Shown: positions 1-16,809 of the stretch, one piece after another
How positions within the stretch are numbered: position 1 is the first letter of the stretch
How the letters are laid out: each line of letters starts with the position of its first letter
NCBI GenBank assembly: GCA_029339195.1
Contig: JAPTJF010000049.1
Coordinates: 62,001 to 126,000, forward strand
From: Micractinium sp. NFX-FRZ
Lineage: Eukaryota; Chlorophyta; Trebouxiophyceae; Chlorellales; Chlorellaceae
Direction: 5' to 3'
DNA: 64,000 nt
Made by a program: the position numbers and the translations under genes
The notes under the pieces: generated by a model
Database searches by the model: none
What the model saw: only the letters and a program-made list of their open reading frames with translations
What the model was told of the DNA's origin: nothing

Positions 1-3000
1 GCGGATCGGCTGCTCATCGCCACCCGGGCGCCGGGCACAGGTGCGCGTGCTTGATTGGTTGGGTGCTCAATTCTGATGTGCGTGGCTGGGCGGGTGCAAC
101 CTGAAAGTGCCAGCCAGTTGAAGATCTGCGCACACCCGTTTGCTTGCAGACCGCGTGGAGGTGAGTGGGCGTGGCATCAGCGTGCTGCAGCCCCTGCTGC
201 TGGGCTGGTCCTCGCTGGCGGGGCGCCACCTGGCGCCAGGCGGGTTGCCCCGCATGCGCCAGGAGCTGCGAACCCTGGTCAGCAGCTACGATGCCTCGCA
301 CCTGGGGGTGGCAGTGCTGGAGCGCCTGGCATCTGCCGGCTTTGCCGACGTCGCTGCAGCCGTGGCAGCCAGGTGCGTGCGGCTTGGGCGGGGAGGCCTT
401 GCGGGGCTGCACGCATTCTGCCGGTGCAGGCAGTTGTCATGCAGTTTGCAGCTGAGAAGTGAGTGCATGCAGCCGACACCTTGCATGGGTCTTCCTGCAC
501 AGCGCCTGCTTTTGACCCATATGCTGTTGCCCCCCTCCTGTCGTCACGCCATGCCATGCAGCTCCGACTCACCCGCCATCACTCCCGCTCACAAGGCCGT
601 GTTCAGCGCCGCCGCTGGAGACTGGGACTCGCTGCTGCTGCTGGTCATGCAGGAGTGGGAGCAGTCCTCTTTCTACCCAGGGTGCGCTTTGCACGCCCAC
701 CTCGGGGCGGGGCTGTAGATGGGGAGCGGCTGTGTTGTGTGCCGCCAGGCAGACTGGCTTCAGCGGCACCCTCAGCGGTACCCTCTTCAGCGGTACCCTC
801 ATCAACCATAATGTCACAAGCTCCTCGCCCCTCGCTCCGCCCGCATTCCCCCTGCTGCTGACCCTCACCACCGCTGCCGGCATCCCTTCGCCCTTGCCGC
901 TGCCCTCCCCCGCAGGCCGCCGCCCCGCAGCAGCCAGCTGTACGCCAAGATGGTTGCCCTGGCCCGCACCTGCCAGCAGTACGGCCGCTTCCGTGAGGCC
1001 CGCAAGCTGCTGGAGTCGGCGGGGGCGCACAGCGAGCTGCTGGCGCTGTGCGTGTTCCAGGGCGACTTCCAGGGGCTGCAGGAGATGGCACGCCAGGTGG
1101 GTGTGCTCTGCCTTGCGGCGCAGGGGGTGGCTTGAGTGTGGCCGGCTGGACAAGCATTGGGGGTGGGCAAAGCAACCAGTGCCGAGGGTTGTGGGAGCGC
1201 ACGGGCAGCAGGGACGGAGCAGCTGTGTCCCACTATGTGCTGCAGAACGAGAAGTGTAGAGAGTCGCCACTGGTGTCTTGAAAAGGCCACCGTGACACGC
1301 CTGTAGCGCCTTTTAACCCGCACACAACGCCTGCGCACTGCAGGGCGGCCGTGACGTGGAGCGGCTGGCGGACCAGCTGATGGCTGTGAACGAAAACGCG
1401 TTTGTGCACGGCAGCACTGACGGCAGCCTGTACGGTGGGCGTGCCAACGTCGACGACTGGCGGGTGACGGCAGGGGAGGCTGCCGGCGCGCCTGCGGCCA
1501 GCGCCAGCACGGCTGCGGGTGACAGCGATGGGGTGGAGGAGGGCGAGGGCGGCAGCGGGGCGCTGGACAACGAGATCGAGGTGGCGCCAGCCGGGCGGCT
1601 GCCCTTCCAGGAGGCCTCCCTGCAGGTGTGTGTTGTAGGGTGGGTGGCACGCACGTTTTGAGTAGCAAGTGTACTGGCTGCTGTTTGATGGCTGACATGC
1701 ATGGTCATGAGAGCAATGTGCATGTATTGCTGACGCTGCTGGCACAACACTCACGAGCGTTCCACGTGCTTTGCCCGGGTGTTCAACAGGTGCTGTCCGC
1801 GGCCGACCACATCCCCCCTGGGGCCGCTGGCGGCGACGAGGGGCAGCCCATCGAGGGCCTGGATCTGGGGACGTTAGAGGCATATGTGGGCGTGACTGGC
1901 GCCAGTGTCATCAAGCCTGCTGTCAGCACACCCACAGCGGCAGCTGCAGGCGCCGCGGCGGCGGTCATGGCCGCTGCTGCTGGTGGGCCCAGCCTTGCCC
2001 GCATGGAGACCGGCATGTCGGAGCTGAGCAACCCCCTGGAGCCAACGGGGCGGTCGGCAAGCCGGGACTACGAGAGCGATGGGGACGTGCCGCGGGCAGC
2101 GGCTGTGGGCAAGGACGAGACGGCGGCGCAGGCAGCGGCACGCGCCGATTTCCGCCGTGACACTGCAGGTGGGTGGGCAGGTGGATGAAGGAGAGCTGCA
2201 TGATTTGCTTTATAGCCCGGGCAGGCGGATGGAAGAGCACGGTCAAGGCTCATAGAGAGGTCACCATGCCAGCTTGCACTGTGCAGCGAGAGTGGAGTGT
2301 TTCTGAGCCAGGGGACAAAGCAGCATGGTGCTGGCCAGGGCCCTTTTCACCTCAGCATGCCCGTTCTTTTGCATTGCCCCATCTGCAGACGACGACGATT
2401 TCTTCAGCAGCGATGAGGAGTCGGCGCCCACAGAGACGGACAGCAGGTGAGCGGGCATGCTCAGTGTGAGGACCATTCACTAGCAGCCTGCCAAGTGCCG
2501 CTCCGCGCCGCCAGTGAGTGTTAGCTCAGCTTGAGGTCTGAAGTTACTAGGCATGACCGCTCACAAAGCACAGCACAGGCAGACGCCTCCTGCAGGCAGC
2601 TCTCAAGTCACCACCTGCTCCCCTCCCAAGCACACGCCCACCAGTGCCGCCTGTCTACCACTCCACCTCACGCCCCGCTGCAGGTCTGTCGCCAGCCTGG
2701 CCACCGCCAGCGTCGCCGGATCCCAGCGCTTCAAGATCGCAATCAAGTCGGCGGAGGAGGTATCCTCCTCGTCGGCGCGCGGCGCTGACGTGGCGTCGCT
2801 GCGTGCCGCAGCGCAGGTGTGTTGCTGCCCAAGCATGGGCACGGAGTGGGTGGCCCAGGAGTGCATCTGATACGACACTTCTCTTGCTGATCTTTTCTGG
2901 GGGCCTCGCGTAATGTTGCGGCGCTGTGGTGTTGCCATCTTGTGTGGTGACGTATGCTGACGCTGCCTGCTCCCCCTGCGCCTGTGCAGGGCCTGCGGCT

Positions 3001-4886
3001 GGGCGGCCCGGGCAGCCTGGGCGGCGGCAGCACCGACAGCACGCCCTTCCCTTCCTCTCGCTCCATGCTGGGCCGCTCCAACTCAGGGGTGAGCCGCCTG
3101 CACACGCCAGGCAGAGCCGTGCCCATTGTGCCTGGGCAGCATGCTTGGCACATGGTGTGGGCAGCATGGGGAGCACAGCATGTCTGGGGTCTGCTGCAGC
3201 AAGTGCAGCCTCTGGCCCTCTTGCCGACTGTTCATCACACCCAGCATTGCCCTGCAGACCTCCCTAAAGGCGGGCAGTCTGCCGCCGCCCCCTGGTGCGC
3301 CAGCCGCCAGTTCGCCACCGCCCAAGCCCAGCAGCTCAGCCAGCGGTGACCTGGCAGCAGCAGCAGCAGCAGGCGCAGCAGCAGCACCGGTAGCCGTGGA
3401 TGATCCGTTTGCCGCCCTGTTTGGCCTGAGCTCACCAGCCGCTGCCGGCACCACCAGCCAGGTGACTCCTGGCAAGCCACCAGCAGGCCCCTCTGTGCCT
3501 GCGGCACCTGCGCCAGCTCAGCTCGCCAGCGGACCCATGAGGCCGCAGCCACCGGCGCCTGCCCCAGCATCCAACATGACCCTGGCAGGGTGGGATGAGT
3601 TTGAAGCGCTGTTTGCTGTGGGCCCAACGCCGTCGGCAGCACAGCCGGCAGCGGGCGCTGCACCTGTACCCGCAGCGCCAGCACCAGCAGCAGCACCAGG
3701 CATTCTGCTGCCGCCGCCGCCAACAGGACGGTCACGCTCCCCGCCCAAGCCGGCCTCGGGGGCGCAGCCCAGCAGCAGCACACTTACGGCAGCTGCAGCG
3801 CCAGCTGTCGGTGGCGGCATGAAGAAGTCGGGGTCTGTGTCTGACCTGGCGCCAGCTGTCGCCAAGCAGGAGGTGGATGCCGGCTTGGCGTCCTTCCAGG
3901 CCGGCAAGTGGGAGGCTGCAGCCACCCACTTTGGCAAGGCGGTTGACCAGGGGGCCGCAGGCGGCGCCAGCTTTGCGCAGCAGGCGCTGCAGCTGTTTGT
4001 GGCGGCCCGCCTGCTGGCGGCTTGCCAGGGTGCCAAGAGCAAGGGCGCAACGGCGGCTCGGCTTGCGCGCTTTGCGCTGGCGCTGCCGCTGCTGGAGCAG
4101 GAGCCGGGGCAGAAGGTGGCGGCGGTCATGGCGGCTGTGGAGGCAAACATGGGGGCCAAGAACTACGGGTGAGGCAACAGGGGGGCGTGGGGGTGGTGGG
4201 TGTGGGGTGTAGTAAGTAGACAGGTGAGGCAGCAGGGGGGGCGCGCCAGGTGGTGGTGGTGTTGGGGGTCGGAGGGGTGACAATGGTGCATAAAGTACGA
4301 GGTCCTGCTGCTGGCGGGTTACAGGTGCGCATTGCCTGGTGCGCACCGCCAGTGGCAGTGATGAAGTGGTGGGGTTTCCAGGGCGACAGGGAGACGCCTT
4401 CAGCTTTGCTGAGCTGACACTGCTCCACTCACCGCCCGCTGCCGCGCCCGCTGCGCAGGTACGCCGCTGACCAGCTGACCTGGCTGATCATCCAGTCCAC
4501 CTCGGGCACAGCGGGCGGTCTGGATGCCATGGACCTGCAGGACAAGCTGAACGCATGCGGTGCGTGGGTAATGCATGGCGACGGCGCAATGCCTGCAGTG
4601 CTCTGCCTGCCCGCTCTGTTCTGTGAGGCAGCCGCACCGTGCCGTGCAGCTCCGTCAGGCATGCAACAGCCACTGGCTGGTACATGCAAGCCCTGCCCTG
4701 CTCCCTGCCGACATCTTGCCCTCTGCATTGCCTCTGTGCGCTACCCATGGTGCAGACCGTGCGGGCGGCGGCAATGCCGCACTGCCACGGGATGAGGACC
4801 GGGAGAGCTTTGCCGCCATTGTGGGGTCGTGCAGCCAGCGGGGCGAGGCGGAGGAGTTGGTAGCCAACATCATCAGCTCCGGCTGA
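1..4886 (+). CDS. TWD40-1: TSET/TPLATE complex subunit TWD40-1, C-terminal part (5' end outside window)
   Basis: This is the 3' portion of a spliced gene. Twelve exons read in one continuous frame and give 885 residues: 1-40, 150-372, 562-681, 916-1096, 1344-1625, 1790-2168, 2389-2446, 2684-2816, 2990-3088, 3258-4168, 4459-4559, 4756-4886. Comparison, from memory, with Arabidopsis At3g50590 (TWD40-1) shows colinear blocks: an ADRLLIA segment at the left edge, an alpha-solenoid stretch (QLYAKMVALARTCQQYGRF), an acidic DDDFFSSDEES block followed by FKIAIK, a long Pro/Ala-rich linker, and a C-terminal helical block (GLASFQAGKWEAA to GAKNYG, then YAADQLTWLI and CSQRGEAEELV). The plant protein is a WD40/coatomer-like subunit of the endocytic TSET/TPLATE coat at the plasma membrane. 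The beta-propellers would lie upstream of the window. The plant C-terminal zinc-ribbon-like tail appears to be missing: translation stops shortly after the helical block. The linker exon is much more Ala/Pro-rich than in plants. Confidence 0.8.
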
Positions 4887-5336
4887 GCTGCCACATGGAG
4901 CGGGCTCGGCGGGGGATGGTGGTAGTGCTCTTTTCAGCACATGTGTGCTTGTGGGAGCGGCCTCAATTGCTCGTGATGGATAATGCAGCAACAGCCCGCA
5001 CCCTGCCATGGCCTTGACGGCTGCACGTTTGTTACAATAACTGACCACGAACTGGGATGGCTACGGTGCACAGAAGAGTGTGGATCATGCCAGCTGATGC
5101 CGAGGCGCGCGTGTGGGGGGCACAGGTAAGCCATGAGGTAAGCGGGCCGTTGGGATCTGGTGCATTGCCACATCAGCTGCGCCGTCTGGTCCAGGCTTCA
5201 ATGTTCTCCCGTTCTCAGACACTGATCACGAAGAGATATATCCCCAGACACAGCACCACCATCAGCAAACAGCGGGTGCAAGCAAGCTCAGCAAGAGTTT
5301 TCGAGCGTGTATCGACGCGTCTCGTAGCTGAACCGT
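4887..5336. other. Intergenic, tail to head (TWD40-1 3' UTR and TraB-gene promoter)
   Basis: About 450 bases between the TWD40-1 stop and the first in-frame ATG of the TraB-family gene. I see no convincing coding exon, repeat or RNA gene. It should hold the 3' UTR of the first gene and the promoter and 5' UTR of the second. Confidence 0.5.
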
Positions 5337-7797
5337 ATGACTTGCCGCATGACTTCGAGAGTAGAGCGCACAACGGCGGGGGCGCTGAGACCCAGCCTTG
5401 CGCCGGCGCGCTTTCAGTGTCACCAGCTCCGCAGGGGCGCCTCCCAGCGTCCCTCGAGCTTTTCTGGGGCCCCACAGGTCAGCAGCAATGTCAGGGTAAG
5501 CGGCGGAACTGGGTATGCTCCTTTCCCGTCGTCGCCTGAAGTGCCGCCGCCACACAAGCGGTCACCATGGCCGACCGCCTCGTCCTCATCGGTGCAGGCT
5601 CTCAGGTGCACGCTTGCAGCCGCCTCACAGCCGCGGCAAGCTGGCATGCTTCCAACACCACGCAGCGGCAGCAGCAGCCCGGCAGCAGAGCCGCCAGCGC
5701 GTCTCTTCGATCCCCTGGCATCAGCAGATGTTGCGCCGTCTGATGCACCATCTGATGCGCCACCCCCGGAGGCACCTCCCCTCCCCCACCACTCACCGGT
5801 CAGCGTGCTTCAGTACCACCTCGAAGGCAAAGCAGTCGACTGGCACATCGCCTTCCCTTGCACAACCTACTTCATTTTGGGCACAGCTCATGTCAGCTCC
5901 TCCAGTTGTGAGGATGTTGAGGCGCTGATCCGCACGGTGCAGCCGCAGGTGGGTAGCTGGCAGGCAGGCAGCATGTGCTGCCGGGATACTGGAGGGCGGC
6001 GCTGTGTGTTCAAGCTTCCATGGCGTGTGGCTATCCAGACAGCAAACTTGTTTCAGCTTGGCTTTGCATTTTCAAGCAGTCTGCACCAAGCCTGCTCGCT
6101 TGAGCGTGCCTGCTCGGAAGCATGCAGTGCTGTGCTGCCAACATCTGGTGGCCAGCCAAAAGCTGCTGATCCAAAGTTTATTCCCCAGCCGGCACGCCCA
6201 CTCAAATCCGCAACCATATCCCCAGGGCGCAGGTGGTCATGCTTGAACTGTGCGAAGAGCGGCGGGCGCTACTGGAGGACGGGGTGCGCATTCGGGCTCC
6301 CACCATGGCAGAGGCGGTCAAGCTGGTGCACAGCGGGCAAGCCACGCCCTTTGCGGTCGCCTACGGAATGTGAGCATTGAAGCAGGGAAGCATGCACGAA
6401 GGCAGGCAGGCATGTGGTGACGGCAGCTGCGTGCCGTGTGCACTGCTTGCAAACACGTCTCTGCTGCATGGCAGCATGCTGCGGTGCTGGTACTGGCAGA
6501 TGTGCAACCTGCTGCTCTGCTTCCTTTTCGCCGCATGTGCGCAGGCTGCTGCCCAAGGTGGGAAGCCAGCTGGATGTGCTGCCAGGAGGCGAGTTCCGCG
6601 CGGCTGCACAGGCGGCCAAGGAAGTGGGGGCGCGCGTGGTGCTGGGCGACAGGTGGGCACTGGCGGGTGCAGATTTTCGCATGCCGCGTGTGAGGCACTG
6701 TTGGCCCTGGGGACCCGGACTCACTGGCTGCACATGTGTCCACCCAGCCTGGCTCCTGCTGCCAAGTTGTGTGTGCATCACACTGCTGGCGCAGGCCGAT
6801 CGGGGTGACCATGGCGCGCATGTGGCATGGGCTGACGGCATGGGAGAAGCTGCGGCTGGTGGGATCCCTGCTGTGGATGGGGGTCAGGTGAGCACAGCGC
6901 ACACAGCGGCCCTGCTTCGGACGGCAAAAGCAAGCAGCACTTGGGGCCATTGGTTGCACCCTGCCTGTGTGGTCAGCATACCGGTGTGGCCTGCTTGCTT
7001 TCCGCACCCATGGCTTTGTTTCTCTGGCCCGCTGTTGCCCCGCAGGATGCCGGACAGCCAGGCAGTGAAGGAGGGGATTGAGGAGATGAAGGAGACGGAT
7101 GTGCTGACGAAAGCTGTGGCGGGGTTTGCAAAGGCAAGCAGGCAGCTGCGTGGTGTGGTGCCAGGCTACTGTCATCCTCCCCTTCTTCTCATGGCCTGCG
7201 TTGTGTCCGGCTGCACACTCCAGGCATGCGTCCCATGACCCAGCCCACCGCAAGCCCCCTGAAATGTTAGTGCGCTTCCGGCCTCTCACCTCCCCACCAC
7301 CTGCGAGTCCCATGGCACATGCACCTTCCCCTCCCCTGCCGCCCTCCCCTGCCCGCAGGACTTTCCAAACGTGATGGCCCCGCTGGTGTATGAGCGTGAC
7401 CAGTACATGACGGCTGTGCTGCGCAGGATGGCGGGGCGGGTGGAGACGGTGGTGGCCGTCGTGGGGGCGGGGCACCTGCCGGGCATCAGGTGCGCGGGTA
7501 GTGCGGGCAAGCGGTGAGCAGCAGCACGTCATGGGGCTCCCACAGCATACTGCCAGCCAAGCCACACGTGTGCATCATGCACCGCAGTGGCTGAGGGGGT
7601 GCAACATGGGAGCGCGGCTGGTGCAGCATGGGGAGTATAATGGTATTCATGTTGGCACCCATGGGCACCCATGGGCACTATGTGGCCACTGCAGGCCCGC
7701 ACGCACCTGCCCAAAACAACCCTGCAGGAGGTGGTGGACCGAGGAGCTGGACATTGCTGAGCTCACAAGCATGCCGAAGAAGCAGGCGGAGACATGA
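5337..7797 (+). CDS. TraB/PrgY-family domain protein
   Basis: Seven exons join in frame to 412 residues: 5337-5948, 6233-6369, 6545-6652, 6795-6887, 7046-7133, 7359-7489, 7728-7797. The TraB/GumN fold is recognised by its two spaced Gly-x-x-His motifs, ILGTAHVS near residue 190 and VVGAGHLPGI near the C-terminus. Between them lie the family's conserved segments (RVVLGDRPIGVTMARMW, DFPNVMAPLVYERDQYM). The first ~160 residues are Arg/Ser/Pro-rich and poorly conserved, and could carry an organelle-targeting signal. Eukaryotic TraB proteins have been linked to mitochondrial or outer-membrane functions. The biochemical role is unsettled, and the His motifs suggest a metal-dependent hydrolase-like site. 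The fifth intron begins with GC (7134). The start is the first in-frame ATG of a long open first exon; a later start near 5647 is possible. Confidence 0.75.
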
Positions 7798-8368
7798 CCC
7801 AGCGACAAGGGCCTGCATTGTATGTTGGCAGGCAGGCAGAGAGAAAGCTGCAAAATGTGCCGTGCTGAGGGGCTAAGTGGCACCGCAAGCCCGCCACCAG
7901 GTGTGGAGGGCATCCAGCCCTCGGCTGCGCCCTCTGTTCATCATCGCACCATCAACTCGCTCTCCTTGCCATCTATAGTGTGAGCCTCAGGAACTGCGCT
8001 ATACAAGATTTGTCTTTCCATCTGATATGACTACACGTTTTGTTGGCTTCTTGAAAATGCCCCCTCTAAACCGAGCTGAGCACGAACCAGCCTGTGCCGG
8101 CACGGCGCCGGCCAGAGTCCTGAGTCTGCAGAAACCACCTGCCTGTCACCTGATCATCCCCAACCCCAACCACGGGCTCGGTAACGTGTTGAGTATATGC
8201 CTCATGTGCAGAGATGACGGGTCCTGATCCATTGGTGAACACTGTGAAATCTGACTGTGCAGGACTTGCGCCGGCCGCCGGCCGCTGCGTACTGCACCCT
8301 GTATCTCCGTCTTTTCGGTCGCCTCCAGGGGCGGGCAATTGCGCAGATCGCAGATTGATTTCTCGCAG
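7798..8368. other. Intergenic, tail to head (TraB 3' region and MATE-gene promoter)
   Basis: About 570 bases between two genes on the same strand. No exon with homology or splice support is visible before the ATG at 8369. The sequence is less GC-rich than the flanking exons, as expected for UTR and promoter. Confidence 0.5.
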
Positions 8369-11300
8369 ATGCAGAGCTACAGCCAGGATGATCCGACAGG
8401 GGTAGAGCTGGCGGGCCTGTCCAGCGTGAAGGCTATCGCGGGGGTTGCGCTGCCTGCCATTGTGTTGAATGGTGAGGACGAGGACACAACGTCGCGGGGC
8501 CCAGAAGCAGCCCGCGCGTAGCGGATATCCTGGACCAGCCGCCGGCGTTGCTCCCTCCCATCCGCCCCTGCGTGCCGCCGGCCTGTGTGCGTGCCACGCC
8601 TCAGCCACCGTTATCCACCCCTTTCATCTGCACAGCGCGCCACCCTGTGTGTGGCCATGTAGAATGTGCATGTACAGTTTGTGCGACCATCCTGATCCCA
8701 CAGCGTCCCGTTGACCCCTGCCCCTGCAGCCGCGCCGCCGCTCACGGTGGCTGTGCAGACGGCGCTGCTGGGCAACTATGCGCCCACTTCTGCCCTGGCT
8801 GCCTTTGCCGCCGTGGGAACCTGTGTAGGGCTCGTCTCCCGTGTGTTCAACTTCCTGGTGAGATGTTGATTCAAGGGGCCTTTGCTGTTGGTAAATCCTT
8901 GTCGTTGGGGCCCTCACCCCCTGAAACAGACCCAACCCGCCCTGGAGCCTGCCCCCACGTGTGCCAACTCCTCAGCGTCACTCTAACAAGCTCAAGAGAG
9001 CCCCTCCTTGCACCCCCGCAGGTGGATGGAGTGAGCAGCAAGGTGGGCCGCAGCGCAGGCGCACGTGACTGGCGCTCCCTAGCCACCCACGTGCAGCTGA
9101 GCATGCGGTGGAGCGCGCTGCTGGGCGTGGCGGCAGTGCCGCTGCTGCTGGCGGTGCGCACCCCGCTGTGTGCCGGGGTGCTGGCGCTCAGCGCGGAAGT
9201 GCAAGCGCAGGCGGCGCCCTACTGGGTGCTGCGCTCCTGGGTCACCCCTCTACAGCTCCTCAACATGTCTGCCGCAGGCGTCCTGCAGGTGGGTGCTCTT
9301 GCACTGGGTGGGTTGTTGCGGCATATGGGTGGCCGGGTCACATGGACATGCAGCTGCTTGGACAGAGGGTGCCTGCGCTCCATATGTCCACGTCATCAAT
9401 ATGTCTGTTCAAACCACAAACATGCCCACGTGCTGGCGCAGGGCTTCTCTCGCGTGCGCGTGAACGCGGTGCTCACCAGCGGTGCCGCCGTCCTGGAAAT
9501 GGTGGGCAGCACGCTGGTGCTGCGCTGGCAGGCGGCCCAGCAGCAGCAGGGGCAGCAGCAGGATGGGAGCGGCCTGCTGGCGATGGGGTGCGTCACTTTC
9601 GCCTGCCAGGCGCTGCTGGCTGTGGCCTCGCTGGCGTGCATCCTGGCGCTGCCTCCGCCAGAGGCACGCGGACAGGTGCAGCTGCTGCGTGGCGTGTTTG
9701 GCCTCAGCAGGCACAGCATGCACAGCAGCATGCCTGGGGAGGGCGACCACCAGGAGCAGCCGCTGCTGGAAGGCGGCAGCGGCGAGGCGAGCGCGGCTGC
9801 CTCCGGCGGCGAGGGGCTGGAGCTAGCGCCCAGCAGCCCGCGTGCGGCGGCAGCGCTGCTGCACCGGGTGCCGGGTCAGCAGGAGGAGGGGCAGGGGGAG
9901 AAGCATGCGCCGGCGCACCAAGCAAGGACGGGCAGGAGGGCGGGCAGGCTGTTTGATGAGGCCACTCGAGAGTTCCTACGGTGCGTGCTGTACATGCTGT
10001 GCTGTGCATGCTGTGCTGTGCACGGTAGCAGGGGGGGACTCTCGGAGCACATCGGCGCTAGACTGTCTGCTGTGTTTGCTCTGCTAGCAGCTGGTGGACA
10101 GCAGCCTGGCGCAGTGCTGGTGGTGCAGTGCCTGCCGTGCACAGCACCGCCTCGTCTGTACCCCACACCGTGCCATGCTCAACCTGCAGTGCTGCAGCAG
10201 CGGGGCGCGGTTCTAATGTGCTGTGCCTCCTGTCTCCTGCTGCCGCCTGTCTCCTGGGCTGCTGTCATTCCTGCTGCAGGGATGGGGCCAACATGTTTGT
10301 GCGCTCCATGACGCTGCAGCTCACTTTCTTCATGGCACTTGCCGCCGCAGCACGGCTGGGAACCGCCGCCCTGGCAGGTGGGGTGGAGCGGCACTGCAGG
10401 CACTGGCACTGTGCCCAGCAGAAGGCATGGCGTGGCGCGTCGTGGGTTGTGCGCGCCCTCCCTGGCCCCTGGTTGTGCCTGCCAGCCCCTGCAGCCTGCC
10501 ATGCCCTCCTCTCACGTCCTGCCGTTGTCTCTCCCCCCCCTCTTCCTGCCCGTAGCGCACAGCATTGTGGGGCAGCTGTGGGTGGTGATCAGCTACGCGG
10601 TGGACGGCTTTGCGGCAGCAGGCATCGTGCTGGGGAGCCGGCTGTTTGGCCATGCGCGCGACCCTGTGTGGCGTCTGGAGGCCAAGAGGTGCGTGTTGAT
10701 TTGACAATGGGAGCGCGGTGCGCTGCACGCCGCCAGGCCTAACCCGCGCTGCACTGCTGTTCAGGGCGCAGTCCCCTTGCTTCCAGAGCCCAGCGCATGC
10801 ACAATGGGCAAACATTTTACACAATCCAGCTAGTGGGCTGGTCCACTTCCTCTCCCACCCTTCTCCTCTCCTCCTTGCAGGCACATGCAGCGGCTCATCC
10901 ACCGCACACTGCTGGCGGGGCTGCTGTCTGGCCTAGCGGCAGGGCTGGCCTTCCATGTCGCCCGTGCCACCTTCATCTCTCTCTTCAGCTCAGACCAAGA
11001 GGTGGTGGCGGTGCTGCGGGGCGGCGCATGGCTGGTGCTGGCAGCAGCGCAGCCGCTCAACGGGCTGCTCTTTGTGTTCGACGGGCTCAGCTATGCCACA
11101 CAGAACTTCCGCTTTGTCAGGTGGGTGGTCCTGGCAGCCCCGTGAGGCGGCTTGTTGCCAAGCTTGCGGTGCCATGGCATTGCCGTATGGGTCTCTGCTC
11201 TGAGGATGCAGCCTGTCAGCTGATTGGCCAGCCTGCTCACCTTGACCTGTCTCACCCAGCCCCAAACTTGCCCCGCACCTCCCTCCCACCAACCTGCCAC

Positions 11301-11566
11301 CCCCCTGCAGGAACAACATGGTCTCAGGCTTCCTCCTCCTCTTCTGCCCCCTGCTGGCGCTCCAGGCCTGGCTGCTCCCGGGGCTGGCAGCCATCTGGCT
11401 GTGCAAGGCAGCGCTCAATGTGTGGCGGCTGGCGGGCGCAGTGTACCTGATGTTCTACCTCTTCCTGCCGCACTTTGGTGGCGCTGGGAAAGAGGAGCAG
11501 GGGCAAGCGGCGCCTGCAGGAGAGGGCGGCAGCAGCGGTGGCCAGCAGGGCATGGAGGCGGCCTGA
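8369..11566 (+). CDS. MATE-family (DinF-like) multidrug/toxin efflux transporter
   Basis: Eight exons give a 587-residue protein: 8369-8471, 8730-8857, 9022-9288, 9442-9980, 10280-10377, 10556-10688, 10881-11120, 11311-11566. Hydrophobic segments are spaced like the roughly 12 membrane helices of MATE proteins, in two similar halves. Recognisable stretches are SVKAIAGVALPAIVLN (helix 1), SALAAFAAVGTCVGL, FNFLVDGVSSKVGRSAG, and in the second half GQLWVVISYAVDGFAAAG followed by LGSRLFG. These match the plant DinF/EDS5-like branch. The family exchanges H+ or Na+ for organic cations or metabolites. A hydrophilic, Gln/Gly-rich loop of about 100 residues (about 9660-9980) separates the halves and is longer than usual. 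The N-terminus is short, with no obvious transit peptide from this ATG. An upstream exon cannot be excluded, so plastid versus other membrane is undecided. Confidence 0.85.
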
Positions 11567-11705
11567 AGTCTGTCGCGCAGTGGCGCCCACTCTGTTCGAA
11601 TCCCCCTGTGTTTCTGTTCCTTCACATTGATTTCATTCATGAATTAAAAATGCGCAGCTCGTTCAAACAAGAAGGGCACGGTTGCACGACGTGGTTCTAG
11701 TTGGG
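11567..11705. other. Short convergent spacer between the MATE and RecQ genes
   Basis: Only 139 bases separate the MATE stop (11566, +) from the RecQ stop (11706, -). The two 3' UTRs therefore probably overlap and could form antisense RNA. An AT-rich patch near 11630-11660 may hold poly(A) signals; no specific signal is certain. Confidence 0.5.
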
Positions 11706-16527
<4,822 letters not shown>

Positions 16528-16809
16528 TCTCGCACTCCGTGCACCTCCTGCTTGCTCAATTGTCTTGTGTGATAGATGCGGCACTGCATGAATCAGCAGA
16601 GTGGCCGGAACGGAGCCTCCAGGATGGACAGTGCCTAGGTGGCAGGCCTTGCTGGCGGTCCTCTCCTTTTAGTTTCGCCTGTGAAACAGTAAGCATTGCT
16701 GCCTACGAAGTTTGCAAGCTGCCCGGCTCACAGGGCCAGCAGCGCCCTCCGCCCGAAGCCCTTGCCCCTCTCCCTCCCTCCTGGCCGCTCCTTTGCTTTC
16801 GGGAGCGCA
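16528..16809. promoter_or_regulatory. Divergent promoter region (RecQ helicase / coiled-coil gene)
   Basis: The 282 bases between the RecQ ATG (complement, 16527) and the ATG of the coiled-coil gene (16810) must contain both 5' UTRs and both promoters. A pyrimidine-rich tract (about 16755-16800) lies just upstream of the + start. No TATA element is convincing. Co-regulation is inference from the geometry only. Confidence 0.5.

Noticed and set aside
11585..11610. TTCGAATC resembling a tRNA T-loop
   Set aside because: Flanking bases do not form a T-stem, and no acceptor, D or anticodon arms fit at the right distance.
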